A stretch of 64,000 bases of DNA from Nostocaceae cyanobacterium (GCA_030065825.1 JASJCY010000005.1:1-64000); one strand, 5' to 3'; shown: positions 10,422 through 20,453, counted from the stretch's first letter. Numbers and translations: made by a program. The notes: generated from the sequence alone by a model not told the origin.

Positions 10422-13265
10422 TTAACTATTGCTAGTTGTGATTCCTGGTAAGCTATTAAGTTCTGCCTCACTCAGAGGATTTCCCCCAAATTGATCGTAC
10501 ATCCGAACCAATGCCCCTGTAAAACCAGCGTTGTAGTCCAAAGCCACCTCATTACGGATATAATCAGTGCGATCGTCTACATAGTCATAATCATCTGCGG
10601 AAGCAGGACCACCCACCAAAGCTCCATAAAGAATATTATTATTAGGAGTAGAATCGTTAAAGTTACTCCAATCGCCACCGTGAGCAGCTCTATGATGGGG
10701 TCTTAAGGGATAATCATTACCAAAACCCACCATGTAACTGAAATTTCTAGGGTTATCGCCAAGCATGTAGTTAATTTGACTGTTAGCAAAGTTCGAGTAG
10801 CGACCTTGATAATCGGTGACTCTATCGCTATAGACACCTGCGAGGAAGGCAGTATTAGCACTATATCTTAAAGAACCCCATTGACTTGCCCAGGCAAGTC
10901 CACCATTGGTATAGGTAATACTTCCACTGTTGGGATTACTCCAGGAATCAAGCCAATTTTCCACATCATCACGGTATTGAGACCCATCATCGGTCTCTTG
11001 GGCAAGAAGAACGGCTATACCAGGGTCTTTATCATCCCAACTGTGGGTTTCTCCTTGCCCAACTCCTTGGTAATAGTTTTGGGCTTTTGTGAGATAGGAT
11101 TGGTCACCAGTTGCTTTATACAACCAAGTTGCACCCCAAGCAAGTTCATCATTGTAGCCACTCCAGGAATTATAGAATCCAGCAGCATTAGGAATAGAAA
11201 CGGAATATTTGCCTCTATAGGTGTCAGCAAATTCGTACAGTTGTTGGGCATTTTGCAGCAGAGTGTCTGCGTAAGCACTGTCAGTGGAACGGAAAATAAT
11301 TGAAGCAGCAGCCAAAGCAGCAGCAGCTTCACCAGCTAAGTCAGAACCTGGATTCTCACGGTCAATCTTGAAAGCTGGTCTGTCCATGGTCATCTCTTCC
11401 GGAGGACCCCAATAGGCATGGTCTGCGTTACCATCTCCGACTTGTCCCCAGAATTCTTTAGTCCCATTTTCGTCGGTAATGTGTGCCTTGAGGATATAAT
11501 CAGTACCCCACTTGATTGCCTCTAATGCCTCATCCAATTGACCACTCTGTTCATAGGCATCTCGGTATTCAACCACACCCCAACTGAGCATGGTCATTGC
11601 CGCAGCCATGGGAAATCCAAATTTGACACCATCCCCAGCATCGTAATAACCACCACTCAAATCAACATCAACATCAACATCAGGTCTATCACTATCAGCT
11701 CTATCATTGAGAGCAGAATCACCACGCCACTCTATACGATTATCATCAGGCAATTCACCTGAACGTTGAGCCTCGTAGAATAGGAAAGACTTTTGTAAAG
11801 CTTCACCATAGTTGAAACTACCTTGTTGGGGCACATCGTTATTATTTGAGTCGTCATTGATGATAGTAGCTACACCTTGACTATCAATAGATAACTCTGG
11901 CAATACAGGAGAAGAAGCATCATCATTGAAAATTGTCCCTACACCTTGACCATCAATAATGCTAGCATTGCTCGGATTTGACAGATTGACGGTAAATGTT
12001 TCGTCGTTCTCAATAGATGTATCACCAGTGATTTCTACATTAATTGTTTGGCTAGTTTCACTGGGTGCAAAGGTAATAGTACCAGCAGTAACAGTATAAT
12101 CATCACCCGCCATTGCCGTATCATCAGCAGTAGCATATTCGACTGTTACTGTTTCATCACTCGCTTCAGATAACTGCACCTCAAAAGTAGCCGTAGCAAC
12201 ACCTGTATCACCTTCAGTAACAGCAATATCACTGATGGAAACTGTTGGTAGTGTTATTGGTGAGTCTAGAGGCTGTCCATTGAGAAAATAATTAGTTGGT
12301 TCTGAAATTTGTCCAGAGTAATTGGCATTGAAACCAAAACTTATAGTCTCTCCAGGGGCAATATCAGGGTTCCAACTCCCACCATTCTCAATCAAGTAAC
12401 GACCTCCTGGTTGAGATTCAAATTCAGCCCCCCAAATTTCATATATTTGGAAATCAGCCTCAAATTCTAGAGTCCATGTATTTAAAGGGGTGTTGCCATT
12501 GTTAGTAATGAATAAATTACCAGTAAAGCCATTACCCCAGTCATAACCTGCAGCAAACTGTACCGTTATTGGACTACTAATAATAGCCTGATCGTCATCG
12601 ATAATTGTGCCTATTCCTTGAGAATTAGCAATGGTAGCGTTATTAGACTCAGATAACTCCAGTATGAAAGTTTTATCTTCCTCTTCTATGGTGTCACCAG
12701 CAATCGGCACAGTGATAGTTTTGCTGGTTTCACGGGGTGCAAAGGTAATAGTACCAGCGGTAGCACTATAATCAGAACCCGCAATTGCTGTACCATCCTT
12801 GGTAGTGTAATTTACTGTTACTTCCTCGTCACTGGCTTCAGATAACTGAACCTCAAAAGTAGCGACATTACCATCTGTATCACCTTCATTGACGGTAACC
12901 TCATTAATTGAGAGGGTTGGTAGAGGTACAGGTACGGGTGCAGTACTATCCAGGGGTTCTCCATTGAGGATATAGTTACTCACATCCTGCAATTCTCCAG
13001 AGTAACTAGCCTGAAAACCAAAAGAGACTTCGCTACCAGAAGAGACATTACTATTCCAACCCACATCCTGGACAATATAATAATGTCCTGACTCGGAAAC
13101 TTGATGAGAAACGATCTGGGCATTCCAAATGTTGTTAATCTCAAAGGGAGAATAGAACTCTAAAGTCCATTCACTCAAATGACTATTACCATTGTTACCA
13201 ATGGTGATATACCCTACAAAACCATCATTCCAGCTATCCGTAACTAACAAGTCAGCAGTATTCAT
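10422..13265 (-). CDS. GH9 endoglucanase with two CBM2 and two Calx-beta modules
   Basis: Modular cellulase of 947 residues. Order: CBM2-like cellulose-binding module (about 8-110), Calx-beta (about 118-229), second CBM2 (about 233-338), second Calx-beta (about 342-452), a collapsed 18-residue Calx-beta remnant (LPELSI joined to SQGVATIINDD), then a glycoside hydrolase family 9 domain (about 485-930). GH9 motifs are GGYYDAGDGVKFGFP with the catalytic Asp pair, the PHHRAAHG His motif, and YIRNEVALDYNAGFTG with the catalytic acid Glu. No Sec signal peptide is seen; Calx-beta proteins of this type are often type I exported. ATG 13265 is preached by an AGGTGA motif 5 bases upstream, which favours it over GTG 13274. 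No secretion genes are adjacent. Confidence 0.9.
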   Translation of the reverse strand: MNTADLLVTDSWNDGFVGYITIGNNGNSHLSEWTLEFYSPFEINNIWNAQIVSHQVSESGHYYIVQDVGWNSNVSSGSEVSFGFQASYSGELQDVSNYILNGEPLDSTAPVPVPLPTLSINEVTVNEGDTDGNVATFEVQLSEASDEEVTVNYTTKDGTAIAGSDYSATAGTITFAPRETSKTITVPIAGDTIEEEDKTFILELSESNNATIANSQGIGTIIDDDQAIISSPITVQFAAGYDWGNGFTGNLFITNNGNTPLNTWTLEFEADFQIYEIWGAEFESQPGGRYLIENGGSWNPDIAPGETISFGFNANYSGQISEPTNYFLNGQPLDSPITLPTVSISDIAVTEGDTGVATATFEVQLSEASDETVTVEYATADDTAMAGDDYTVTAGTITFAPSETSQTINVEITGDTSIENDETFTVNLSNPSNASIIDGQGVGTIFNDDASSPVLPELSIDSQGVATIINDDSNNNDVPQQGSFNYGEALQKSFLFYEAQRSGELPDDNRIEWRGDSALNDRADSDRPDVDVDVDLSGGYYDAGDGVKFGFPMAAAMTMLSWGVVEYRDAYEQSGQLDEALEAIKWGTDYILKAHITDENGTKEFWGQVGDGNADHAYWGPPEEMTMDRPAFKIDRENPGSDLAGEAAAALAAASIIFRSTDSAYADTLLQNAQQLYEFADTYRGKYSVSIPNAAGFYNSWSGYNDELAWGATWLYKATGDQSYLTKAQNYYQGVGQGETHSWDDKDPGIAVLLAQETDDGSQYRDDVENWLDSWSNPNSGSITYTNGGLAWASQWGSLRYSANTAFLAGVYSDRVTDYQGRYSNFANSQINYMLGDNPRNFSYMVGFGNDYPLRPHHRAAHGGDWSNFNDSTPNNNILYGALVGGPASADDYDYVDDRTDYIRNEVALDYNAGFTGALVRMYDQFGGNPLSEAELNSLPGITTSNS

Positions 13266-14521
13266 ATTTTTCACCTATTCACTATGCGTGAAACAACAAG
13301 GTGATGCCAGCCCTGACTTTTTATATTGGCAATAAAAAATACTCTATCTAATTCTAGACGATAAATCTCAAATTGTTCACAAATCCTTTATATAAAATTT
13401 TTCTCAAATTTATCACATATATATTTTAGTCAATTATACGTGTAATGATTTTTGTGTGAATAAATTTTTATGGGAAAATACCGAATAATAGCACATAATT
13501 ACAACCAATGTTCCTAAAATACAGGGAACAAGAGAAATTAACTAAGTAGGTAAGAAAATATTTTAACACTCCCTATTACCTAGTCAGGTATCAACTCCTA
13601 AATTTATGCAAATAGAAATAATTGATGCTATAATGTCCGATTACATACTTGTGACAAATATATAATTGTCACATAGGTAATTTTGGGATATTTATGTAAT
13701 GCAAAAATAGGTATGCAAAAGGACATAGTTTGCTTTTATTGTTGAATGTGGTATATAAAGTTAGTTTAAATAGATCACAAATTACGTTCTATTCTAGGTT
13801 ATATGTACTTTATATAATTGATGGCTTGGGAAAAGTAATTTGAAATATATATAGTTTTCCATAAATATCAATATTAATAATTGATATGATTGATAATTAT
13901 CTAATCCTGTTGCTTTTAATTATTCCCTAATGGGTATGTAATAACTGCATAGCAATTAAGATGATTAGGGAATTTTATAAAATCGGTGTTATTGGCATTT
14001 TTTGAAAGCATAAAATATTTGATTTTCTCATGGTTCTCAAAAACCCAAATATAGCAAATTTCACTTGAGTCAAATACATTTTTGTGGGATGGGCATCCCT
14101 GCCCGTCCTAATTTCACCGATTCACTTTGTATTGCACTCAACCGAAAACCGCTATAAATAAACAGACGTTGCACTGCAACGTCTTTACATTTACATCTGT
14201 TATATGTGTAACATTGCTGAATCAAAGGATGAATATGAGTAGGGTGCCGGAAAATGTAAGGAACGGGCAAGATGCCCATTCCACAAAACTATTAAAATCA
14301 TCCCGCATTTATAGCGGTTTTCGGTTCTAGGGGGAGCCTACTTACTCCAAGCCACGACCTGTCTACCCGTAGGGTGTAGAATACAGGATGAGTGGGTGGG
14401 ATGGGCATCCCTGCCCGTCCAAATTTCACCAATTCAGTTTGTATTTCACAAGCGTGAAAACTGCTATATACAATGCCACATCTGTAAAATTTCCAGATGC
14501 AACATATAGTCCGTTAAAAAA
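13266..14521. other. Long AT-rich intergenic region with repeats
   Basis: From 13275 to about 14030 the sequence is strongly AT-rich with stops in every frame and no gene recognised; it presumably holds the promoter of the GH9 gene. From 14085 on it is a patchwork of dispersed elements: GGGATGGGCATCCCTGCCCGTCC near 14090 and 14396, a 21-bp AGACGTTGCA-C-TGCAACGTCT palindrome at 14164-14184, and an element bounded by inverted AACCGAAAACCGCTATAAAT at 14138 and 14308. Confidence 0.6.
14138..14328. repeat. 191-bp element with 20-bp perfect inverted ends
   Basis: Left end AACCGAAAACCGCTATAAAT, right end ATTTATAGCGGTTTTCGGTT, exact reverse complements. Inside lie the AGACGTTGCA palindrome and a copy of the CATTGCTGAATC element (14212-14305), so it is a nested composite. 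Single ends of the same family occur near 3489, 14448, 35850, 35880 and 35990. Confidence 0.75.
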
Positions 14522-15811
14522 CTACATTGTCAAAGATTGAGTATCGTTCTCAATTAACTTCGCTAAATCCTGCAAGAATGCCGCAGCATGGGCACCGTAA
14601 ATAATCCGGTGGTCACAGGTCATATTAACCTGCATTTGTTGCCGCACCCCAAACATACCATCAGGGGTAGCTACCACTTGGGGACTGGATGCACCAATTG
14701 CCAAAATGGAACCTTGTCCGGGGGGCAAAATAGCATCAAATCTATCTACCCCAAACATGCCCAAATTGGTCAGCGTAAATGTACCAGTACTATACTCTTC
14801 CGGCTGTAGCTTTTTAGCCCTTGACCTTTCTACCAAAGATTTCCAATTCCGAGATAGGGAATAAATATCCATTTGGTCAGCGCTTTGTAATACCGGGGTA
14901 ATCAACCCACCATCATCCATTGCTACAGCCACAGCAACATTAATACCAGAATTATAAACAATTCCCTGCTCAGAGTAGCGGGCATTAATTAAAGGATGTT
15001 TTTGTAAGGTTACCGCTACGGCTTTTGCCAGTAGCGCCGTCATAGTTACACCTTTAGATTTAATCTGCTTATAAAGCTTATTTAAGGCATCAGTGGTAAT
15101 TGTATAACCTACATGAATTACGGGTACGGCAAGGCTAGCAACCATATTCCGCACCACAGCATTTTGCAAGGTAGTAAAAGGTACAGTTTCACCCGGGGTA
15201 GCAGCAACAGGTGCAGGTGCAGGTGCAGGGGGAGTAAAACTGGGGACTGGGGACGGTGCAGGGGGGGCAACAACTTGTGGTGTTTTGCCAGCAGCAACTT
15301 CCACATCTTCAGCAATGATACGACCGTGGGGACCACTACCAGAGAGTTTACTCAGATCGACCTTTAACTCCTTTGCCAACTTCCGGGCACGGGGTGAGGC
15401 TATAATCCTCCCAGAAACCTGTTGGGAGCCGTTTTGAGCCACCGAGACAGATGTGGCGACGGCAGCAGCATTACTTGTTTGTCCGCCGTTTGTAGCGGCA
15501 GCAGCAGCCGGTGCGGCAGTTGCAGTAGTTTGAGATTTAGCTTGCGCTACCGCTGTGGCAATTTCTGCTTCCGTTTCTGCCAACAGAGCGATCGCAGAAC
15601 CCACAGGAGCGCTTTCACCAGCTGGCACTAGGATGTGTGCCAAATATCCTTCATAAAAGGATTCCACATCCATATCTGCCTTATCTGACTCGACAACCAC
15701 CACTGTTTCGCCTTTTTCCACTTTATCGCCGGGAGATTTAACCCAGGAGACAATTTTTCCTTCGGTCATGGTGGAACTTAAGGCGGGCATGAATACTTCG
15801 TTAATGCTCAT
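14522..15811 (-). CDS. Pyruvate dehydrogenase E2, dihydrolipoamide acetyltransferase
   Basis: Core of the pyruvate dehydrogenase complex; moves acetyl from lipoamide to CoA. An N-terminal lipoyl domain has the lipoylated Lys in VESDKADMDVES (K44). An Ala/Pro-rich linker follows, then the E1/E3-binding domain (IIASPRARKLAKELKVDLSK with GPHGRIIAEDV, about 136-175), a second Pro/Ala linker, and the acyltransferase domain ending in NMTCDHRIIYGAHAAAFLQD. The active His lies in DHRxxYGA rather than DHRxxDGA; this Tyr variant is what cyanobacteria and plastids carry. Length 429 fits. Monocistronic, as usual for cyanobacterial PDH genes. Confidence 0.94.
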   Translation of the reverse strand: MSINEVFMPALSSTMTEGKIVSWVKSPGDKVEKGETVVVVESDKADMDVESFYEGYLAHILVPAGESAPVGSAIALLAETEAEIATAVAQAKSQTTATAAPAAAAATNGGQTSNAAAVATSVSVAQNGSQQVSGRIIASPRARKLAKELKVDLSKLSGSGPHGRIIAEDVEVAAGKTPQVVAPPAPSPVPSFTPPAPAPAPVAATPGETVPFTTLQNAVVRNMVASLAVPVIHVGYTITTDALNKLYKQIKSKGVTMTALLAKAVAVTLQKHPLINARYSEQGIVYNSGINVAVAVAMDDGGLITPVLQSADQMDIYSLSRNWKSLVERSRAKKLQPEEYSTGTFTLTNLGMFGVDRFDAILPPGQGSILAIGASSPQVVATPDGMFGVRQQMQVNMTCDHRIIYGAHAAAFLQDLAKLIENDTQSLTM

Positions 15812-15946
15812 AGGGGGTTTGGCGAATCGATAATTTATGGACTATAAAAGCTTGTACCAGATCGAATTGTAGCTTGACCTCGGACATGAGGAACCATCTT
15901 AGAACCTATTAGTCTATTAATTTGTATTTGGAATCGCAATTTAAAA

Positions 15947-16070
15947 GACCCCGTTCTTAAGGACGGGGACTCATTAAATCAAAATATTAACTCTAAAGTA
16001 AGAAGATCAGGGGTGATGTGAGAAACTACAATTCATTAAAAGACCCCCTCCTTAAAAACGGGGACTCATA
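15947..16070. repeat. Two direct copies of a GACCCCG...CGGGGACTC hairpin
   Basis: Copies at about 15944-15976 and 16036-16068 share AAAAGACCCC, a short loop, and CGGGGACTCAT. Each can fold into a 6-8 bp GC stem. They sit between the divergent E2 gene and the next plus-strand gene. Confidence 0.7.
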
Positions 16071-16099
16071 ACTAAATTGTTTCAAAGAGCCATTTAATT

Positions 16100-16633
16100 A
16101 TGTCGGCAAAGTTGAAGATTTTGATATTTTTGATACTAAGTATCTTTGCCGCAGTTATCGGTGGAATCTCCTATATTGCCAAGCGTGAACCATCTCCATC
16201 GATTGCTGCCATTACCAGCAAAGGGGAGCAGCAACGATTCCCTGCCGCCGAAACTGCGGCAGAGCTTGTGTCCAATTCTGGTAGAGTTAACTATAAAACT
16301 ATACCTCTTGCCCAAGTAACATCCGTAATCCAAGGAACCGATCCGGTTACCCTTGCCACTTATGCCTTTGACAATATGGAATCAAAGGGAGGAACCCGCA
16401 AAATAGAGATAGTCTATCCACAACGAAATCAGGCGTTAGTAACCATAACGCGAACAAAGATGAGCGAAAATTCTGTGCGTGCAATTAAATACCGAGTTGA
16501 ATTTACAAAGTTTGGGCGATCGCTACTTGTGAGTTCACCCCCTCTATGGCAAATTGTTTGGATTGGTTATCAAGAACAATGTCGGGATACAACAGGAGTG
16601 CAGCTAGTAGCATCCAGCACCACTTGCCAATAA
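16100..16633 (+). CDS. Membrane-anchored hypothetical protein
   Basis: A 177-residue protein with one N-terminal hydrophobic helix (LKILIFLILSIFAAVIGGIS), so probably anchored in a membrane with the rest outside the cytoplasm. The remainder is a compact beta-rich domain without known motifs. Two Cys near the C-terminus (QEQCRD and TTCQ) could form a disulfide. No family is recognised; the composition resembles small conserved cyanobacterial proteins. ATG 16100 with no strong Shine-Dalgarno. Stands alone between the E2 gene and a convergent minus-strand pair. Confidence 0.65.
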   Translation: MSAKLKILIFLILSIFAAVIGGISYIAKREPSPSIAAITSKGEQQRFPAAETAAELVSNSGRVNYKTIPLAQVTSVIQGTDPVTLATYAFDNMESKGGTRKIEIVYPQRNQALVTITRTKMSENSVRAIKYRVEFTKFGRSLLVSSPPLWQIVWIGYQEQCRDTTGVQLVASSTTCQ

Positions 16634-16935
16634 ATGCTAAAGTAGGGGCGGGGTTTGGTGGGGTGATGGGGAGGTAGGGGCGGAGTTTCCCCACCCAGGA
16701 GTAGCAAGAATAACTTCGCCCCTCCCAAAACAATTAAAAATATCCTGCACCGAAGTCCAAAGCGCTACAAAATTGGTAACTTTGCCCTTTCAAACTCCAA
16801 ACTTCAAACTCTGCACCTTTGCGCTTGTTAATTCCCAACTTTTTGAGGGTGCAAGCCGCAGCACCTGACTAATTTTTAATCCTCAGAGGGCGCAAGCATT
16901 GCGCCCCTACAAAGTGTTAACTCCTAATCCCCAGC
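16634..16935. other. Intergenic with dispersed hairpins
   Basis: No gene. Positions 16640-16700 are G-rich with GGGGCGG...CCCCACCC complementarity. A GGGCGCAAGCATTGCGCCCC hairpin lies at about 16887-16906 and may terminate transcription from either side. Confidence 0.5.
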
Positions 16936-17385
16936 TTAAACATCGCCGCGAATTTCTTCGATGACGCCATCCCGCAGTACGATTTCCACCTGCATTTTAC
17001 TAATCAGGTTATCGCCAGTTTCTACGCGGAAAAAGCCTTCGAGTTGAAACTGATTGACTTCTTGATCTAATTCCAGATATTGAACTTGCTGTAAATTTTG
17101 CAGGCTTTGATTTTTCTGTTCTAGCAGTTCGCTTTTCTTTTGGTTGACCTGAAATTGAATATTTTCGATTTGTTCACGAGCTTCCGGACCGGGGGGTTGC
17201 ACAGTCTGCTTTTGAATTTCTGCAACGGCTCTTTGTCCCTGGATGTCCAGTTGTTCTAATTGCTGGTCAAGTTGATTGATTTGGGTTTGCAGTTGTTCCT
17301 GTACTTCCTCTTTCCACAGAGGAGTAACAATGGCTTTGACATTAACGGCTCGTTTTAGAAGTAATTGCGGTTTGGAGACATCCAT
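16936..17385 (-). CDS. YlqD-family protein
   Basis: About 149 residues. The N-terminus (LLLKRAVNVKAIVTPLWKEEVQ) and the long central coiled coil (residues about 25-100, rich in Gln and Glu) followed by a beta domain (FFRVETGDNLISKMQVEIVLRDGVIEEIRG) match the YlqD family, a small family of unknown function shared by cyanobacteria and Firmicutes. A TTG at 17391 is in frame, but ATG 17385 is chosen. It is 44 bp downstream of the acyl-ACP synthetase gene on the same strand and probably co-transcribed with it. Confidence 0.85.
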   Translation of the reverse strand: MDVSKPQLLLKRAVNVKAIVTPLWKEEVQEQLQTQINQLDQQLEQLDIQGQRAVAEIQKQTVQPPGPEAREQIENIQFQVNQKKSELLEQKNQSLQNLQQVQYLELDQEVNQFQLEGFFRVETGDNLISKMQVEIVLRDGVIEEIRGDV

Positions 17386-17429
17386 AATCAAAATTACACG
17401 TTCACTAAGGGAGATTGTAAATGGAATTA

Positions 17430-19391
17430 TTAGGCAAACATCTGGTCAATGATATCGCGATAGCGCTGTGTGACAACATATCGCCTAATTTTCAGGGTTT
17501 GTGTCATCATGCCGTTTTCTACCGAAAATGGCTCCAGAATTAGTTTGAATGGTCCAATACGGTCATCTGGTCGATAGCTTGGACGGTTTTGCACTTCCCG
17601 ATTCAATTCTTGCCGAAACAAATCCTGGATTATTTTACTCTCCAAGTTAATTTTTTGACCTGTTGTTGATGTTACATTTTCATCTTGGGCACTACTAGCA
17701 GCCCATTGTTCTAAGGCTTCCATGTTGGGAACAATTAAAGCACCCAAAGTTTTACAATCTTGCCCCACCAGCATAATCTGATCGATGTAGGGCGATCGCA
17801 AACAAGCATCTTCAATGGGCTGGGGTTCGATGTTTTCCCCATTGGTTAATACAATGGTATCTTTTGCCCGTCCGGTGAGAATTAGGTCATTTTCTGTTGT
17901 TACCCAGCCCAAATCGCCGCTATCAAACCAACCTTCGCTGTCAATGGCTTTGGCTGTGGCTTCTGGATTTTTGTAATAGCCTTGCATAATTTGGGGTCCG
18001 CGTAACAGTACCAACCCTTTTTCTCCCTGGGGTAACTCTTTGCGGGTTTCTGGATCGACAATTTTAACTTCTGTGTAGGGAATTGGTTTGCCTACTGTAC
18101 CGCGCAAATTATACTGGGAACGCCGGAAATGGGTAGCGGGAGAGGTTTCTGTTAAGCCATAAGCAACTAAAATCTCTACACCAACTATTTCAAAAAAGTC
18201 ATCTATATGCTTGGGAAGGGCACCACCACCACTGATCATCAGTTTGACTCTGCCTCCGGTAGCTTCCCTGACTTTCCCATACACGAGTTTTTCTGCTAAA
18301 GCATGTAGGGGAGACAAAGCTGCTGCTTGGGCTTTAGCTGCCAAGCGTTCTGCCATTGAGGGATGCAGATTATTTAAATCTAAACCTTGGGCTATGCGCC
18401 GTGCTTTAATGTATTTATTGCTAATACTTAGTAAGTTTTTAACTAGGCGTTGTTTGCCCTGTGGTTGTTCCCGGAATTGCTTTTGTACTCCTTCATAAAT
18501 GGATTCCAACAAACGGGGTACAGCTACTATGTAATGGGGTTTAAATTGTTTCAAATCCCGCTTGATGGAACGCAAATTTGTGTAAACTAAAGTACAACCT
18601 TGAGAGAGTAAGAAATACTCGGCAGTACGTTCGTAACTATGCCATGTCGGCAGAATACTGAGGACAATATCTCCTTCCTCTGGTTGCAGAACTGCCAAAA
18701 TATTATTGACTTGGTGCATTAAGTTACCATGACTGAGCATTACACCCTTGGGTTTACCAGTAGTTCCCGATGTATAAATTAGGGTTGCCAGCATATCATG
18801 GCTTTGCTTGACTGGTACCAGGGTCTGGTTAACCCCAATTTCCATCAACTCCTGGAAGTTGACAATTTTGAGACTTTCTGAGGTTGGTGTTGCTTCATCG
18901 GAAAGTAGAATGACTAATTGAATGGGCAACTCCCCTAACCCTTGTTCCAGCTTTCTAAAAGTCTTGACATCTTCCACTACTAATATGGTACTATCACTAT
19001 GTGTCAAGATATACAGTAGTTCTTCCTTGTCTGCTTGGGAACTACGCACCGCATTTACTCCCCCAGCCATCATAATACCTTGATCGGCAATCATCCATCG
19101 GGGGGAATTATCAGCAATTAAAGAAAAGCGATCGCCTACTTTCGCTCCCAAAGCCTGCAATCCAGCTGCAAATTGCTGTATTTGCCGATAGAGCATTGTA
19201 TAAGTTATTTCTACTTTTGGTTTAGCATGGGGGTCACGCAAAGCAACAGTATTACCAAATTTCTTTGCTACCAAAGACCACATTTCTGGCAAGGATTGTA
19301 CATGGGAATAATCAGCCAATCCCTGTGACTTCAAACGTTCTTGTTCATTCATATAAAAAGATAAATCGGTACTTTTTGAAGTTTTTAACAT
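17430..19391 (-). CDS. aas: Long-chain acyl-ACP synthetase (AMP-forming)
   Basis: ANL-superfamily adenylating enzyme, 653 residues. It has the P-loop-like YTSGTTGKPKGVMLSHGN, the AYGLTETSPATHFRR motif, GWFDSGDLG, and LTGRAKDTIVLTNGENIEP leading into the small lid domain. The overall layout matches the cyanobacterial acyl-ACP synthetase (Synechocystis slr1609 type), which recycles free fatty acids released from membranes by loading them on ACP and is related to plastid LACS9/AAE15-type enzymes. Some databases label it long-chain fatty-acid CoA ligase. ATG 19391. It appears to lead a two-gene unit with the YlqD gene. Confidence 0.92.
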   Translation of the reverse strand: MLKTSKSTDLSFYMNEQERLKSQGLADYSHVQSLPEMWSLVAKKFGNTVALRDPHAKPKVEITYTMLYRQIQQFAAGLQALGAKVGDRFSLIADNSPRWMIADQGIMMAGGVNAVRSSQADKEELLYILTHSDSTILVVEDVKTFRKLEQGLGELPIQLVILLSDEATPTSESLKIVNFQELMEIGVNQTLVPVKQSHDMLATLIYTSGTTGKPKGVMLSHGNLMHQVNNILAVLQPEEGDIVLSILPTWHSYERTAEYFLLSQGCTLVYTNLRSIKRDLKQFKPHYIVAVPRLLESIYEGVQKQFREQPQGKQRLVKNLLSISNKYIKARRIAQGLDLNNLHPSMAERLAAKAQAAALSPLHALAEKLVYGKVREATGGRVKLMISGGGALPKHIDDFFEIVGVEILVAYGLTETSPATHFRRSQYNLRGTVGKPIPYTEVKIVDPETRKELPQGEKGLVLLRGPQIMQGYYKNPEATAKAIDSEGWFDSGDLGWVTTENDLILTGRAKDTIVLTNGENIEPQPIEDACLRSPYIDQIMLVGQDCKTLGALIVPNMEALEQWAASSAQDENVTSTTGQKINLESKIIQDLFRQELNREVQNRPSYRPDDRIGPFKLILEPFSVENGMMTQTLKIRRYVVTQRYRDIIDQMFA

Positions 19392-19579
19392 AACACATCA
19401 TTAAAATACTTTACCTGTTGCTCTTCCACCATAGTCCGCAATTAACCTCAAATAGACAGACTTAATAGACACTATTCCCACTGTCTATGACAATCCATGA
19501 TAATTTTCTTAATATATTGATAAATATTTATATTAAAATAAACATATATAGATAAAAAGTGATGTGAGGAGAAAAACTG

Positions 19580-19657
19580 ATGTTGGTGCATGTGAATCTG
19601 TGTAAATTCCTGTGCATCAAACTCAATTACACTAACCACTTTTACCGCAGGAGGTGA
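19580..19657 (+). CDS. Possible 25-residue leader peptide
   Basis: A short ORF, MLVHVNLCKFLCIKLNYTNH plus a basic FYRRR end, preceded by GAGGAG 8 bases before its ATG. Its stop codon lies inside the AGGAGGTGA Shine-Dalgarno of the next gene, 6 bases before that gene's ATG. This layout suggests translational coupling or a leader-peptide control element. No homology is recognised, and the ORF is short enough to be chance. Confidence 0.35.
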   Translation: MLVHVNLCKFLCIKLNYTNHFYRRR

Positions 19658-19663
19658 TTATCT

Positions 19664-19912
19664 ATGGGTTTGATGGATACTTTATTGCTGACAACTAGCA
19701 GTACGGTTCTTTGCTTAGCCTTTCCCAAGCTTCTATCGATGATTTTAAGCAATCAAACCAACCGTACTAAACCTGATGAGAAAGTATCAACATCACCAAT
19801 AGCCACAAGTAAAATTACGGCTTTCCCCTATTGTACGAGTTATATTTTAACAGGAAGCCCATCATGTAGATTTAGTCCTCATTTTTGTGCCAAATGTTCT
19901 TTGGTAGATTGA
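19664..19912 (+). CDS. Small single-pass membrane protein, paralogue 1
   Basis: An 82-residue protein with an N-terminal hydrophobic helix (GLMDTLLLTTSSTVLCLAFP) and a KLLSMIL continuation, then a polar Lys/Ser/Thr tail. It clearly resembles the 59-residue protein at 20454-20633: both have M-x-L-x-x-TLL, a Cys-Leu-x-Phe-Pro-Lys block, and an F-P-Y near the end. This copy runs on 26 residues past FPY with four more Cys. A strong AGGAGGTGAT lies 5-8 bases upstream. Function unknown. The similarity to its neighbour is the main evidence that it is real. Confidence 0.6.
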   Translation: MGLMDTLLLTTSSTVLCLAFPKLLSMILSNQTNRTKPDEKVSTSPIATSKITAFPYCTSYILTGSPSCRFSPHFCAKCSLVD

Positions 19913-20185
19913 CAGATTGTATTTTGTGTGCTTCCTAAACTAGAATTTTTCTAGTGATGAAATTTTTTATTAGGGTATAATTTCTGCTATTTCCTATTTT
20001 TTTGCAATTCTTATCATCACCATAGATAATCGTCAATAGCAACAACTAAGAGTAAATTGTCAATCAAAAACCACGAAAAACTTACCAAATATCAAAAGAA
20101 TCTTTACTCTGTTGAACTTTGTCAATACCAACAACAAAAAGAATTGTTTCTAAATAGAATCAAAATCTGTTATGCTGATAACTTG

Positions 20186-20304
20186 CACCATTCTCAAGAA
20201 AAGCCAGAAGTCCCTATGTTCTGGTTACCAGCGTCACGCTGGTAACTAGGAAAGTTGAGGCTCTGCCTCGTGGTTATCCTTTTTGGAAGTGCAAGTTGTT
20301 AGTT
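20186..20304. repeat. Dispersed element with GTTACCAG hairpin, copy 1
   Basis: Begins CACCATTCTCAAGAA and ends GGAAGTGCAAGTT. The core holds GGTTACCAGCGTCACGCTGG / TAACTAGG and a GAGGCTCTGCCTC hairpin. The same unit lies at 42058-42174, and an inverted shorter one at about 48815-48890. Outer ends AACTTGCAC (20180) and GTGCAAGTT are inverted repeats. Confidence 0.75.
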
Positions 20305-20453
20305 ATCTTTATGAAGAATTGTTAAAACAAGCTGATTATTAATAAAAACTTATATAACCTAAAAGAAATTCAAAACTCAAATTTGCTAAATTTCAGACAG
20401 TTTTATTGCACAATAGAAATATTAAAGCGTCGATATCAAAGAGGGGATAACCT

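Noticed and set aside
14070-14330. Two short opposite-strand ORFs
   Set aside because: Both are reads through nested inverted-repeat elements.
20057-20245. 62-codon ORF before the 59-residue gene
   Set aside because: Starts with TTG, runs into the GTTACCAG dispersed element, no homology or ribosome site; could be a decayed remnant but is not supported.
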